From positions 310,001-374,000 of the forward strand of contig NZ_JAHZPZ010000001.1 in NCBI RefSeq assembly GCF_019929665.1: DNA of 64,000 nt, written 5' to 3'. The stretch's first letter is position 1. Every line of letters begins with the position of its first letter. The stretch comes from Streptococcus infantis. Its GTDB lineage: Bacteria; Bacillota; Bacilli; Lactobacillales; Streptococcaceae. Made by a program: the position numbers and the translations under genes. Positions 9,106 to 17,962 of this stretch are shown here, in pieces. The notes beneath the pieces were generated by a model that made no database searches, had not been told where the DNA came from, and worked only from the letters and a program-made list of their open reading frames with translations.

Positions 9106-9918
9106 ATGAGAACTGACCATGAGATACTTGACCTGATTTTACAAATAGCAAAAAAATTACAGGTTGATGCTGTGGCTCTATCTGGCTCGCGTACAAACCA
9201 AAAGGTTCAAACAGATGAATTTCAAGATTATGATGTTGTCTATGTCGTAGATAATTTAGATAATCTAACGAGAGACATTTCTTGGTTGGACCAGTTCGGT
9301 AAACCCGTCATCGAGCAAGAGGTTACTCTAGGACATCGCCGTCTTTACCTCATGCTCTTTGAGGATGGTAATCGCATTGATTTGACTCTCTGCCCACAAG
9401 AACACATGCAAGAATGGGTGGATAGCGAGGCAGGCTTCACAGTTTTAGAAGATAAGAAGGGTATTTTTGAGACTTATTCTCCAAGTCCAGAGCGTTTTTG
9501 GATACATCCAGCTAGTGAGACGGATTTTGAAAAATCTTGTAATGAATTTTGGTGGGTGTCAGCCTACGTGGTCAAAGGAATTTGTCGTAAGCAAGTCATT
9601 TATGCAACGGACCATCTCTACGGCATTTGTCATCAAGAACTCTTGAAAATCTTAGCTTGGCAGGTCGCAAGTGATAGAGGAGTAGTCGACATCGGTAAGA
9701 ACTACAAGTATCTTTTCCAGTATTTACATACAGAGAAAGAGAAGGAATTCTCTGCTCTTCTTGATTTATCAAGTTTAGACAAAATCACTCAGTCTTTATT
9801 TGCTACCATGCAACTTTTCCATCAAGAAGCTCAAAGTCTTGCTCAAAAGATGGGATTTAAGTATGAAAAAGAAGTGGCTGATAAGATGATTGAGTATGCT
9901 TTGGAGAAGTTGAAATAG
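9106..9918 (+). CDS. ANT(6)-like aminoglycoside adenylyltransferase
   Basis: A 270-aa protein of the streptomycin 6-adenylyltransferase (AadE/AadK) family, which transfers AMP to the 6-hydroxyl of streptomycin. The nucleotidyltransferase motif is visible: GSRTN (26-30), then DEFQDYDVVYVV with the metal-binding acidic residues, and later RIDLTL, the usual third acidic position. Slightly shorter than typical AadE. The SD is weak (TAGG before TTTTCC-ATG). Base composition is closer to the core genes than that of the upstream pair, as expected for a long-resident gene. Streptomycin resistance cannot be inferred from sequence alone. An ant-type gene in the parE-parC interval has been reported for viridans streptococci and recombinant pneumococci. 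Confidence 0.85.
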   Translation: MRTDHEILDLILQIAKKLQVDAVALSGSRTNQKVQTDEFQDYDVVYVVDNLDNLTRDISWLDQFGKPVIEQEVTLGHRRLYLMLFEDGNRIDLTLCPQEHMQEWVDSEAGFTVLEDKKGIFETYSPSPERFWIHPASETDFEKSCNEFWWVSAYVVKGICRKQVIYATDHLYGICHQELLKILAWQVASDRGVVDIGKNYKYLFQYLHTEKEKEFSALLDLSSLDKITQSLFATMQLFHQEAQSLAQKMGFKYEKEVADKMIEYALEKLK

Positions 9919-9982
9919 TTTCAGAGACACTTACAAGATGAACAAATTCTTCGGTTTATAATAGCTATTGAGGTGAAATAGT

Positions 9983-10474
9983 ATGTTTGATTTCATGTTT
10001 GGAATATTTGCTATGTTATTCCCATTTCTTCCAATTGTGTCCATAATCTTATCAATATATATTGCCTTACAAAATAATAAACTTGGCAAAAGATTTTATG
10101 GATTATTTTTTCCTGTAATTATCACCATATGTAATATTTGGTTGTTTCCCATAGATCGGACAGATATGTTTCATGATACTTTAAGGTTTTATTTTTTTCT
10201 AATTGATTTTTGTTTACCTATGCTTATTTCTTCCACAATCTATCACTCAATACGCTTACATTATTTATACAAATCAATCAAGTGGAGAGTCTTCCCTATA
10301 AGTATCTGTTATTTATTCGGTTTAATTTTTCATTATCTTAACACAATGCATTGGGAGGAGCTATTTCGAGGGAAAAGGTTTGTATTTGATATCTTGCTGA
10401 TATCAACTGCTATAATTTCTTATTTACCTTGTCTATATTTGTACATTCTTCAAAGAAGAAAGAACAACCCATAG
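9983..10474 (+). CDS. Unknown membrane protein
   Basis: 163 aa, not recognised. It has about five hydrophobic segments (roughly 5-30, 38-58, 66-87, 105-122, 130-155) joined by short basic loops and ends in a basic tail (QRRKNNP), which suggests an inner-membrane protein with a cytoplasmic C-terminus. A weak SD (TGAGG) precedes the ATG. It is AT-rich like the ATPase/TOPRIM pair. It lies between the adenylyltransferase and parC, with no terminator separating it from the former, so they may be co-transcribed. Confidence 0.6.
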   Translation: MFDFMFGIFAMLFPFLPIVSIILSIYIALQNNKLGKRFYGLFFPVIITICNIWLFPIDRTDMFHDTLRFYFFLIDFCLPMLISSTIYHSIRLHYLYKSIKWRVFPISICYLFGLIFHYLNTMHWEELFRGKRFVFDILLISTAIISYLPCLYLYILQRRKNNP

Positions 10475-10606
10475 GGAATAGTTGCTTTTGGTTAATCTAA
10501 ATAAATGACTTAAATAGTATCTAAAGATATTTTTCTCAATACCAATTTTAATGTAAAAACCTACTCTATTTTTTTGAAAGGAGTTAAACACGCCCTAAAT
10601 ACTGTG

Positions 10607-10663
10607 TGAAAAAGATAAATTCTCTTGTGAGCATCGCTCACTGCAAGAATTTCCTATTTTCAC
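10607..10663. repeat. Long imperfect palindrome upstream of parC
   Basis: Arms GTGAAAA and TTTTCAC close a 57-base imperfect hairpin whose core is GTGAGC-ATC-GCTCAC (627-632 / 636-641 after 10000), with pairing CTT/AAG outside the core. No T run follows, so it is not a standard terminator. It may be a small mobile palindromic element, an mRNA structure in the parC leader, or a protein-binding site. Confidence 0.55.
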
Positions 10664-10691
10664 TTTGCATTTTACGGGCTTTGTATCCTAT

Positions 10692-13169
10692 ATGAGTAAT
10701 ATCCAAAATATGTCCTTGGAGGACATCATGGGAGAGCGCTTTGGTCGCTACTCCAAATACATCATTCAAGACCGGGCTTTGCCAGATATTCGGGATGGAT
10801 TGAAGCCGGTTCAACGCCGTATTCTTTATTCTATGAATAAGGATGGCAATACTTTTGACAAGAGCTACCGTAAGTCGGCCAAGTCTGTCGGTAACATTAT
10901 GGGGAATTTCCACCCACACGGGGATTCTTCGATCTATGATGCCATGGTCCGTATGTCTCAGGACTGGAAGAACCGTGAGATTCTAGTTGAAATGCACGGA
11001 AACAACGGTTCCATGGACGGAGATCCACCTGCGGCTATGCGTTATACGGAAGCTCGTTTGTCAGAGATTGCAGGCTACCTTCTTCAAGATATCGATAAAA
11101 AGACAGTTCCTTTTGCTTGGAACTTTGACGATACGGAGAAAGAGCCAACTGTCTTACCAGCAGCCTTTCCAAACCTTCTAGTCAATGGTTCAACAGGTAT
11201 TTCAGCTGGTTATGCCACAGATATTCCACCGCATAATTTGGCTGAAGTTATCGATGCGACAGTCTACATGATTGATCACCCAACTGCTAAAGTTGATAAG
11301 CTTATGGAATTCTTACCTGGACCAGACTTCCCTACAGGAGCCATTATTCAAGGTCGTGACGAGATCAAAAAGGCCTATGAAACTGGTAAGGGGCGCGTGG
11401 TTGTTCGTTCCAAGACTGAAATTGAGAAGTTAAAAGGTGGTAAGGAACAAATCGTTATCACTGAGATTCCTTATGAGATTAATAAGGCTAACTTAGTCAA
11501 GAAAATTGATGAAGTTCGTGTCAATAACAAGGTAGCAGGTATCGCTGAGGTTCGTGATGAGTCTGACCGTGACGGTCTTCGCATTGCTATCGAGCTCAAG
11601 AAAGATGCGAACACAGAGCTTGTTCTCAACTACCTTTTCAAGTATACTGACTTGCAAATCAACTACAACTTCAACATGGTTGCGATTGACAATTTCACCC
11701 CTCGTCAGGTTGGAATTGTGCCTATCTTATCTAGCTATATTGCCCACCGTCGTGAGGTCATCTTGGCACGTTCTCGCTTTGACAAGGAAAAGGCTGAAAA
11801 ACGTCTCCATATCGTGGAAGGTTTGATTCGTGTCATCTCTATTTTAGATGAAGTCATTGCTCTTATCCGTGCTTCTGAGAACAAGGCTGATGCCAAGGAA
11901 AACCTCAAGGTCAGTTATGATTTTACTGAAGAGCAGGCTGAAGCTATCGTTACCTTGCAACTATACCGTTTGACCAATACAGACGTAGTTGTCTTGCAGG
12001 AAGAAGAAGCAGAACTTCGCGAAAAAATTGCTATGCTGGCGGCTATCATTGGTGACGAACGGACTATGTACAATCTCATGAAAAAAGAACTTCGTGAGGT
12101 CAAGAGACAGTTTGCGACACCTCGTTTGAGTTCTTTAGAAGATACAGCAAAAGTGATCGAGATTGATACAGCTAGTTTGATCGCTGAAGAAGATACATAT
12201 GTCAGCGTGACGAAAGCTGGCTATATCAAGCGTACTAGCCCTCGTTCTTTCTCAGCTTCAACGTTAGAGGAAATTGGTAAACGGGATGATGACCGATTGC
12301 TATTTATCCAATCTGTTAAGACAACTCAACATCTCTTAATCTTTACAACACTAGGAAATGTTATCTACCGTCCTGTCCATGAATTAGCAGATATTCGTTG
12401 GAAGGATATCGGGGAGCACTTGAGCCAAACGATTACAAACTTTGAAACCAATGAAGAAGTGCTATACGTAGAAGTTGTGGATCAGTTTGATGATGCGACG
12501 ACCTACTTTGCAGCGACTCGCCTTGGACAAATCAAGCGTGTCGAACGAAAAGAATTCTCTCCATGGAGAACCTATCGTTCTAAATCTGTCAAATATGCCA
12601 AGTTGAAAGACGATAGTGACCAGATTGTAGCAGTAGCTCCGATTAAATTGGATGATGTTTTGTTGATTAGTAAAAATGGATATGCCCTTCGCTTTAATAT
12701 CGAAGAGGTTCCAGTTGTTGGAGCCAAGGCTGCAGGTGTTAAAGCTATGAATCTGAAAGCAGATGATGAGCTTCAAGTTGCCTTTATCTGCAATACTTCA
12801 TCCTTCTATCTGTTAACGCAACGTGGAAGCTTGAAACGTGTATCAACAGAGGAAATTCCAGCAACCAGTCGTGCTAAGCGTGGTCTTCAAGTTCTGAGAG
12901 AATTGAAGAGTAAACCACATCGCGTCTTCTTGGCCGGTTCTGTCTCAGAACAAGGATTTATCGGAGATCTCTTCAGTACAGAAGTAGAAGATGGCGAACA
13001 AACTCTTGTTATCCAATCAAATAATGGAACAATTTACGAGGCAATTCTGCAAGATTTGAATCTATCAGAGCGCACAAGTAATGGAAGCTTTATCTCAGAT
13101 ACTATTTCAGACGAGGAAGTTTTCGATGCCTACCTCAAAGAAGTCCTTAAAGAAGACAAAGAAAATTAA
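10692..13169 (+). CDS. parC: DNA topoisomerase IV subunit A (ParC)
   Basis: Breakage-reunion subunit of topoisomerase IV, 825 aa, which pairs with ParE. Active-site Tyr118 (RYTEARL) is present. The quinolone-resistance positions Ser79 and Asp83 (HPHGDSSIYD) are wild type. Gly52 and Asp91 differ from the usual pneumococcal Ser and Asn, as expected of a non-pneumococcal mitis-group allele. The N-terminal winged-helix/tower part is followed by the C-terminal beta-pinwheel with repeats such as YIKRTSPRSF. The ATG at 10692 is chosen because the family begins MSNIQNMSLED; no clear Shine-Dalgarno is visible. A terminator follows. Confidence 0.96.
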   Translation: MSNIQNMSLEDIMGERFGRYSKYIIQDRALPDIRDGLKPVQRRILYSMNKDGNTFDKSYRKSAKSVGNIMGNFHPHGDSSIYDAMVRMSQDWKNREILVEMHGNNGSMDGDPPAAMRYTEARLSEIAGYLLQDIDKKTVPFAWNFDDTEKEPTVLPAAFPNLLVNGSTGISAGYATDIPPHNLAEVIDATVYMIDHPTAKVDKLMEFLPGPDFPTGAIIQGRDEIKKAYETGKGRVVVRSKTEIEKLKGGKEQIVITEIPYEINKANLVKKIDEVRVNNKVAGIAEVRDESDRDGLRIAIELKKDANTELVLNYLFKYTDLQINYNFNMVAIDNFTPRQVGIVPILSSYIAHRREVILARSRFDKEKAEKRLHIVEGLIRVISILDEVIALIRASENKADAKENLKVSYDFTEEQAEAIVTLQLYRLTNTDVVVLQEEEAELREKIAMLAAIIGDERTMYNLMKKELREVKRQFATPRLSSLEDTAKVIEIDTASLIAEEDTYVSVTKAGYIKRTSPRSFSASTLEEIGKRDDDRLLFIQSVKTTQHLLIFTTLGNVIYRPVHELADIRWKDIGEHLSQTITNFETNEEVLYVEVVDQFDDATTYFAATRLGQIKRVERKEFSPWRTYRSKSVKYAKLKDDSDQIVAVAPIKLDDVLLISKNGYALRFNIEEVPVVGAKAAGVKAMNLKADDELQVAFICNTSSFYLLTQRGSLKRVSTEEIPATSRAKRGLQVLRELKSKPHRVFLAGSVSEQGFIGDLFSTEVEDGEQTLVIQSNNGTIYEAILQDLNLSERTSNGSFISDTISDEEVFDAYLKEVLKEDKEN

Positions 13170-13196
13170 AAATCAGTCCTAGTGACTGATTTTTTA
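13168..13196 (+). terminator. parC terminator
   Basis: Stem AATCAGTC / GACTGATT (13171-13178 / 13184-13191) with a 5-base loop and a T tail, directly after the parC stop. Confidence 0.85.
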
Positions 13197-13229
13197 GAAG
13201 TAAAATTTTCAGAAAATTACAAATAATAC

Positions 13230-13257
13230 TTGAATTTTTAGGAGAATAGTGTAGAAT
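13230..13257 (+). promoter_or_regulatory. ilvE promoter
   Basis: TTGAAT (13230-13235), 16-bp spacer, TAGAAT (13252-13257), 36 bases upstream of the start codon, which has AAAGGAG in front of it. Confidence 0.6.
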
Positions 13258-13293
13258 AGAACACAAAGCCTGATTAGAATAAAGGAGATTGTC

Positions 13294-14316
13294 ATGACAG
13301 TTACGATTGATTGGGAAAATCTCGGTTTTTCCTATATGAAACTACCTTATCGTTATATCGCTTATTTTAAAGATGGACAATGGACACAGGGGGAATTAAC
13401 AGAAGATGCAACCTTGCATATTTCAGAATCATCTCCAAGCCTTCACTATGGACAGCAAGCGTTTGAAGGATTGAAATCCTATCGTACAAAGGATGGCAGT
13501 ATTCAACTCTTCCGTCCAGATGAAAATGCTAAACGACTCCAACGTACCTGTGATCGTCTCTTGATGCCCCAAGTGCCAACAGAAATGTTTGTAGAGGCTT
13601 GTAAAGCAGTTGTTCGTGCTAATGAAGAATACGTACCACCTTACGGAACTGGTGGAACCCTTTATCTTCGTCCACTTTTGATTGGTGTCGGAGATATCAT
13701 CGGGGTAAAACCAGCTGAGGAGTATATTTTTACCATCTTTGCTATGCCAGTTGGAAATTACTTTAAGGGTGGATTGGTTCCAACAAACTTCTTGATTCAA
13801 GATGAGTATGACCGTGCTGCACCTAATGGAACAGGAGCTGCCAAGGTCGGTGGGAACTATGCCGCTAGTCTCTTGCCAGGAAAAATGGCTAAATCCCGTC
13901 ATTTCTCAGATGTTATTTATCTAGACCCATCAACCCACACTAAGATTGAAGAAGTCGGTTCAGCGAACTTCTTTGGAATTACAGCTGATAATGAGTTTGT
14001 AACCCCATTGAGTCCATCAATCTTGCCATCGATAACCAAGTATTCATTGCTTTACTTGGCAGAGCATCGTTTGGGCTTGAAGCCTGTTGAGGGAGATGTG
14101 CCAATCGATAACTTGGCTCGATTTGTAGAAGCAGGTGCCTGTGGAACAGCAGCAGTAATCTCACCTATTGGGGGGATCCAACACGGTGATGATTTCCATG
14201 TTTTCTACAGTGAAACAGAGGTTGGTCCAGTGACTCGTAAACTATACGATGAATTGACAGGTATCCAATTTGGTGACATTGAAGCACCAGAAGGCTGGAT
14301 TGTAAAAGTAGATTAA
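13294..14316 (+). CDS. ilvE: Branched-chain amino-acid aminotransferase
   Basis: A PLP-dependent class IV aminotransferase of 340 aa that interconverts Leu, Ile and Val with their 2-oxo acids, using glutamate/2-oxoglutarate. Lys184 in GAAKVGGNYA is the expected Schiff-base lysine. Other family stretches are LHYGQQAFEGLKSYR, LYLRPLLIG and EEVGSANFF. Full length. The SD AAAGGAG lies 8 bases before the ATG. The peptide-binding lipoprotein gene follows after 21 bases with no terminator, so the two may be co-transcribed, linking peptide uptake with amino-acid metabolism. Confidence 0.95.
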   Translation: MTVTIDWENLGFSYMKLPYRYIAYFKDGQWTQGELTEDATLHISESSPSLHYGQQAFEGLKSYRTKDGSIQLFRPDENAKRLQRTCDRLLMPQVPTEMFVEACKAVVRANEEYVPPYGTGGTLYLRPLLIGVGDIIGVKPAEEYIFTIFAMPVGNYFKGGLVPTNFLIQDEYDRAAPNGTGAAKVGGNYAASLLPGKMAKSRHFSDVIYLDPSTHTKIEEVGSANFFGITADNEFVTPLSPSILPSITKYSLLYLAEHRLGLKPVEGDVPIDNLARFVEAGACGTAAVISPIGGIQHGDDFHVFYSETEVGPVTRKLYDELTGIQFGDIEAPEGWIVKVD

Positions 14317-14337
14317 ACATTATTAAAGGAGATCTTT

Positions 14338-16305
14338 ATGAAAACGAAAAAGTGGATGTTAACAGCAGGAGTGGTCCTGAGTACAGCAGTTCTTCTTGTA
14401 GCTTGTGGTAAAGCTGATAAAGAAGCAGATGCACCTACAACCTTCTCTTATGTCTATGGAGTAGACCCATCATCTTTGGACTACAGTATTGCAACTCGTA
14501 CTTCAACAACGGATATTATTGGTAACGTTGTTGATGGATTGTTGGAAAACGATGAATATGGAAATTTGGTTCCTTCACTAGCAGAAGACTGGAGTGTCTC
14601 ACAAGACGGTTTGACTTATACTTATAAACTTCGTAAAGGAGTTAAATGGTACACGTCAGAAGGTGAAGAATACGCTGAAGTAACAGCGCATGACTTTGTT
14701 ACTGGACTAAAACACGTAGCAGATGGTAAATCAGACGGTGTCACTCTTATTCAAAACTCCATCAAGGGCTTGAATGAATATATGACTGGTGAGACTAATG
14801 ACTTCTCTACAGTTGGGGTTAAGGCATTGGATGACTACACAGTCCAGTATACTCTTAATGCACCTGAAAGTTTCTGGAATTCGAAAGTAACCTCAGCAAC
14901 CATGTTGCCGGTAAACGAGGAATTCCTCAAAGCTTCAGGCAAGAACTACGGAGCAGTAAGTCCATCTGGAATTCTTTATAACGGTCCGTATATCTTAAAG
15001 ACATTGACTTCAAAATCTTTAATCGAATACGAAAAGAACCCAAATTATTGGGATAAAGAGAAGGTTAAAATTGAGAAAGTAAAATTGACCTACTATGATG
15101 GTTCAGACCAAGAATCATTAATCCGTAGCTTCTCTTCAGGTGTTTATACAACAGCTCGTATCTTCCCAAGTAGCTCAAACTTTGCTTCTACATTGGAACA
15201 ATACGGAGATAAAATCACATACAGTCCACAGGATTCAACTAGTTATTACTTTACCTTTAACGTAAACCGTCAATCTTACAATAAGACTGCGAAAACAAGT
15301 GAAGAACAGAAAACTTCTACAAAAGAAGCGATGTTGAACAAAGACTTCCGTCAAGCAATCAACTTTGCCTTCAACCGTCATTCATATGCTGCACAGCTCA
15401 ATGGTGAAGATGGTGCGGACAAGATTATTCGTAACAGTCTAGTTCCAGATAACTTTGTACAATCTGGCGGTAAGAACTTTGGAGATATCGCTCAAGCAGA
15501 ATTGGTCAACTATGGAGACCAATGGAAAGGTGTTGAGCTTGTTGATGGAAAAGATACCATCTACAATCCAGACAAAGCCAAAGCTTCATTCGAAAAAGCT
15601 AAGAAAGAATTGGAAGCAAAAGGTGTAACCTTCCCAATTCACTTGGATGTTCCAGTTGAACAGACAGATACAATTGCCGTTCAACAAAGTAATTCCTTCA
15701 AACAATCAATCGAGTCAACTCTTGGTTCTGAAAATGTCGTGATTGATGTCCTTCAGATGACCGATAACGAAAAGGAAAGCATTACATCGCAAGCACGTGT
15801 TCCAGCCCAAAAAGACTATGACTTGAACAGTACTGGATGGGCTCCAAGCTACCAAGACCCAGCAAGTTATCTTAATATCATGGATCCTAAGACTGGTTCT
15901 GCTATGAAACACCTTGGTATTACAAAAGGTAAAGACAAGGAAGTAGTAGCTCAACTTGGTCTGGACGAATATAAGAAACTCTTGGATGATGCAGTTTCTG
16001 AAACAAACGATTTGGACAAGAGATATGAAAAATATGCTAAAGCTCAAGCATGGCTCACTGATAGTTCTCTCTTGATGCCAACAGCTTCATCAGGTGGCTC
16101 ACCAGTTGTCAGCAACGTAGTTCCATTCTCTAAACCATACTCACAAGTAGGTATTAAGGGTGATCCATATATCTTCAAGGGAATGAAATTGCAAAAAGAA
16201 ATTGTATCTGCTAAAGAATATCAAGCAGCTCTTGAAAAATGGCAAAAAGAAAAATTGGAATCAAACAGTAAATACCAAAAAGAACTAGAAAGTCATGTCA
16301 AATAA
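14338..16305 (+). CDS. Oligopeptide-binding lipoprotein (AliA/AmiA-like SBP_bac_5)
   Basis: Extracellular substrate-binding lipoprotein of 655 aa from the OppA/AliA family. The N-terminus is a lipoprotein signal with lipobox LVAC at 20-23 (lipidated Cys23). Family stretches include NVVDGLLENDEYGNLVPSLA, AEDWSVSQDGLTYTYKLRKG, LYNGPYIL and NKDFRQAINFAFNR. No transporter permease or ATPase lies next to it, so it probably feeds peptides to an Ami-type transporter encoded elsewhere, as the Ali proteins do. The equivalent pneumococcal gene next to ilvE is, from memory, a truncated remnant; here the frame is intact. Confidence 0.9.
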   Translation: MKTKKWMLTAGVVLSTAVLLVACGKADKEADAPTTFSYVYGVDPSSLDYSIATRTSTTDIIGNVVDGLLENDEYGNLVPSLAEDWSVSQDGLTYTYKLRKGVKWYTSEGEEYAEVTAHDFVTGLKHVADGKSDGVTLIQNSIKGLNEYMTGETNDFSTVGVKALDDYTVQYTLNAPESFWNSKVTSATMLPVNEEFLKASGKNYGAVSPSGILYNGPYILKTLTSKSLIEYEKNPNYWDKEKVKIEKVKLTYYDGSDQESLIRSFSSGVYTTARIFPSSSNFASTLEQYGDKITYSPQDSTSYYFTFNVNRQSYNKTAKTSEEQKTSTKEAMLNKDFRQAINFAFNRHSYAAQLNGEDGADKIIRNSLVPDNFVQSGGKNFGDIAQAELVNYGDQWKGVELVDGKDTIYNPDKAKASFEKAKKELEAKGVTFPIHLDVPVEQTDTIAVQQSNSFKQSIESTLGSENVVIDVLQMTDNEKESITSQARVPAQKDYDLNSTGWAPSYQDPASYLNIMDPKTGSAMKHLGITKGKDKEVVAQLGLDEYKKLLDDAVSETNDLDKRYEKYAKAQAWLTDSSLLMPTASSGGSPVVSNVVPFSKPYSQVGIKGDPYIFKGMKLQKEIVSAKEYQAALEKWQKEKLESNSKYQKELESHVK

Positions 16306-16339
16306 AACAGACTAGTATTTTTGGAATAAAGGGGCCTAT

Positions 16340-17029
16340 ATGGAATGGATTAAACTAATAGGGATAGTTATCATTGTGGTTGGTTTTATCTACAAATTAG
16401 ATACCATCGCAACGGTAGTCTTAGCTAGTTTAGTTACAGCTCTAGTTTCTGGAGTTTCTCTTGTTGAGTTCTTGGAAATTTTAGGAAGAGAATTTAGCAA
16501 TCAACGAGTTCTTACGATTTTTATGGTAACCTTGCCCTTGGTTGGTTTATCTGAAACTTTTGGCCTCAAGCAACGTTCGATTGACTTGATTCAAAAGATT
16601 AAAGGACTGACCGTAGGAAGTTTTTATACAATTTATTTCTTTTTTCGGGAACTCGACGGGTTCTTTGCCATTCGTCTAGGAGGGCAGCCGCAGTTTGTAA
16701 GACCTCTGGTTCAACCCATGGGACAAGCAGCAGCAGAGTCACAATTAGGTAGAAAATTAACGGAGCAGGAGAGCGAAGCGCTAAAAGCGCGTGCAGCAGC
16801 AAATGATAATTTTGCAAATTTCTTTGCTCAGAACACTTTCGTTGGTGCAGGTGGTGTCCTCTTGGTGGGGGGCACTCTGGACCAATTAGGTTACGAAAGT
16901 AATTATGCAGGGATCGCTTCGGCTTCTCTTATTGTTGCAGGAGTTGCCTTGCTTGTGGTAGGGCTGTACAATTACTTATTTGATAGAAAATTGCTAGCGA
17001 ATAAGCTTAGTAAAGGAAAAGATGAATGA
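16340..17029 (+). CDS. DUF969 family membrane protein
   Basis: A 229-aa integral membrane protein matching the DUF969 family, with hydrophobic segments near the N-terminus (5-42), around 60-70, 90-105, and at 150-215. The soluble middle holds the conserved RLGGQPQFVRPLVQPM and DNFANFFAQNTF. The next gene, DUF979, overlaps by 4 bases (ATGA), and pcp follows. DUF969-DUF979 pairs commonly sit beside pyrrolidone-carboxylate peptidase. Together they are plausibly a two-subunit carrier for pyroglutamyl peptides or pyroglutamate. Family membership is fairly sure; transport is inferred. Confidence 0.8.
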   Translation: MEWIKLIGIVIIVVGFIYKLDTIATVVLASLVTALVSGVSLVEFLEILGREFSNQRVLTIFMVTLPLVGLSETFGLKQRSIDLIQKIKGLTVGSFYTIYFFFRELDGFFAIRLGGQPQFVRPLVQPMGQAAAESQLGRKLTEQESEALKARAAANDNFANFFAQNTFVGAGGVLLVGGTLDQLGYESNYAGIASASLIVAGVALLVVGLYNYLFDRKLLANKLSKGKDE

Positions 17030-17949
17030 CCAATCTAGCAAGACAGTTATTAGAGTTAACCTATATTGTGATTGGTTGTCAATTTCTTCACACGGCCTAT
17101 TGTAGTTCTAAAGACAAAACAAACCCAGTTCGATATGGAACAGCTGGGTTTTGGGCTTTATTGGGCATCAGTTTTATCGGTGGTTCTTATCTACCTTCTA
17201 TCTGTATTGGAGTTATCGTATTGCTCTTAGCCCTACTAACACTCTTTAAACAGGTTCGTATCGGAACCTTACCGTCTCTGGATGAAGTCAAGGCAAACTT
17301 TGAAGCTAAACGGTTGAAGAATAAAATTTTTATTCCGGTCATGCTGATGGCTTTGATTGCTTTAGTATTAGCAAAAATGATCCCTGAGTTTAGTAAGATT
17401 GCTATCAGTCTTGCAGCATTTTTAGCAACCATTTCTCTTTTATTGATTACTAAGAGTTCTCCTAAAAGCTTATTATCAGAAAACAATCGCATGGTTCAGC
17501 AAGTCTCAACTAGTGGGATTGTTCCCCAACTTTTAGGAGCTTTGGGGGCTATTTTTACTGTAGCTGGAGTTGGAGATTTAATGTCACATCTGATAAGTGG
17601 TTTTGTGCCTTCGGGGAGTCGGTTGATGGGTGTAGTGGCTTATGTGTTGGGAATGGTTCTATTTTCAATGATTATGGGAAATGCCTTTGCGGCCTTTACT
17701 GTCATTACTGCTGGAATTGGTGTTCCCTTTGTATTTTCCTTGGGAGCAGATCCAATCGTGGCGGGTGCTCTTGCTATGACAGCAGGTTGTTGTGGGACTC
17801 TATTAACCCCAATGGCTGCCAATTTCAATACTCTACCTGTAGCCCTTTTGGATATGAAAGATCCAAATGGCGTTATCAAAGCACAAGTAGGAGTAGCTAT
17901 TGTCATGATTATCATACATGTATTTCTGATGTACTTTTTGGCATTTTAG
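17026..17949 (+). CDS. DUF979 family membrane protein
   Basis: A 307-aa polytopic membrane protein (about eight to ten segments) of the DUF979 family. The C-terminal half carries a Gly/Ala-rich conserved region, with [18 protein letters not shown] and [19 protein letters not shown] reminiscent of Na+/H+ antiporter or C4-dicarboxylate carrier re-entrant loops. It is translationally coupled to the DUF969 gene and followed after 13 bases by pcp with no terminator, so the three genes form one operon. Function is unproven. Confidence 0.8.
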   Translation: MTNLARQLLELTYIVIGCQFLHTAYCSSKDKTNPVRYGTAGFWALLGISFIGGSYLPSICIGVIVLLLALLTLFKQVRIGTLPSLDEVKANFEAKRLKNKIFIPVMLMALIALVLAKMIPEFSKIAISLAAFLATISLLLITKSSPKSLLSENNRMVQQVSTSGIVPQLLGALGAIFTVAGVGDLMSHLISGFVPSGSRLMGVVAYVLGMVLFSMIMGNAFAAFTVITAGIGVPFVFSLGADPIVAGALAMTAGCCGTLLTPMAANFNTLPVALLDMKDPNGVIKAQVGVAIVMIIIHVFLMYFLAF

Positions 17950-17962
17950 TAAAGGAAATAAA

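Noticed and set aside
9106-9918. The ANT(6)-like gene as part of a resistance transposon
   Set aside because: No IS ends, transposase, sat4 or aphA-3 genes flank it, and its composition is close to that of the chromosome.
10665-10691. TTG start giving ParC nine extra residues
   Set aside because: No SD, and ParC proteins of the group begin MSNIQNMSLED at the ATG at 10692.
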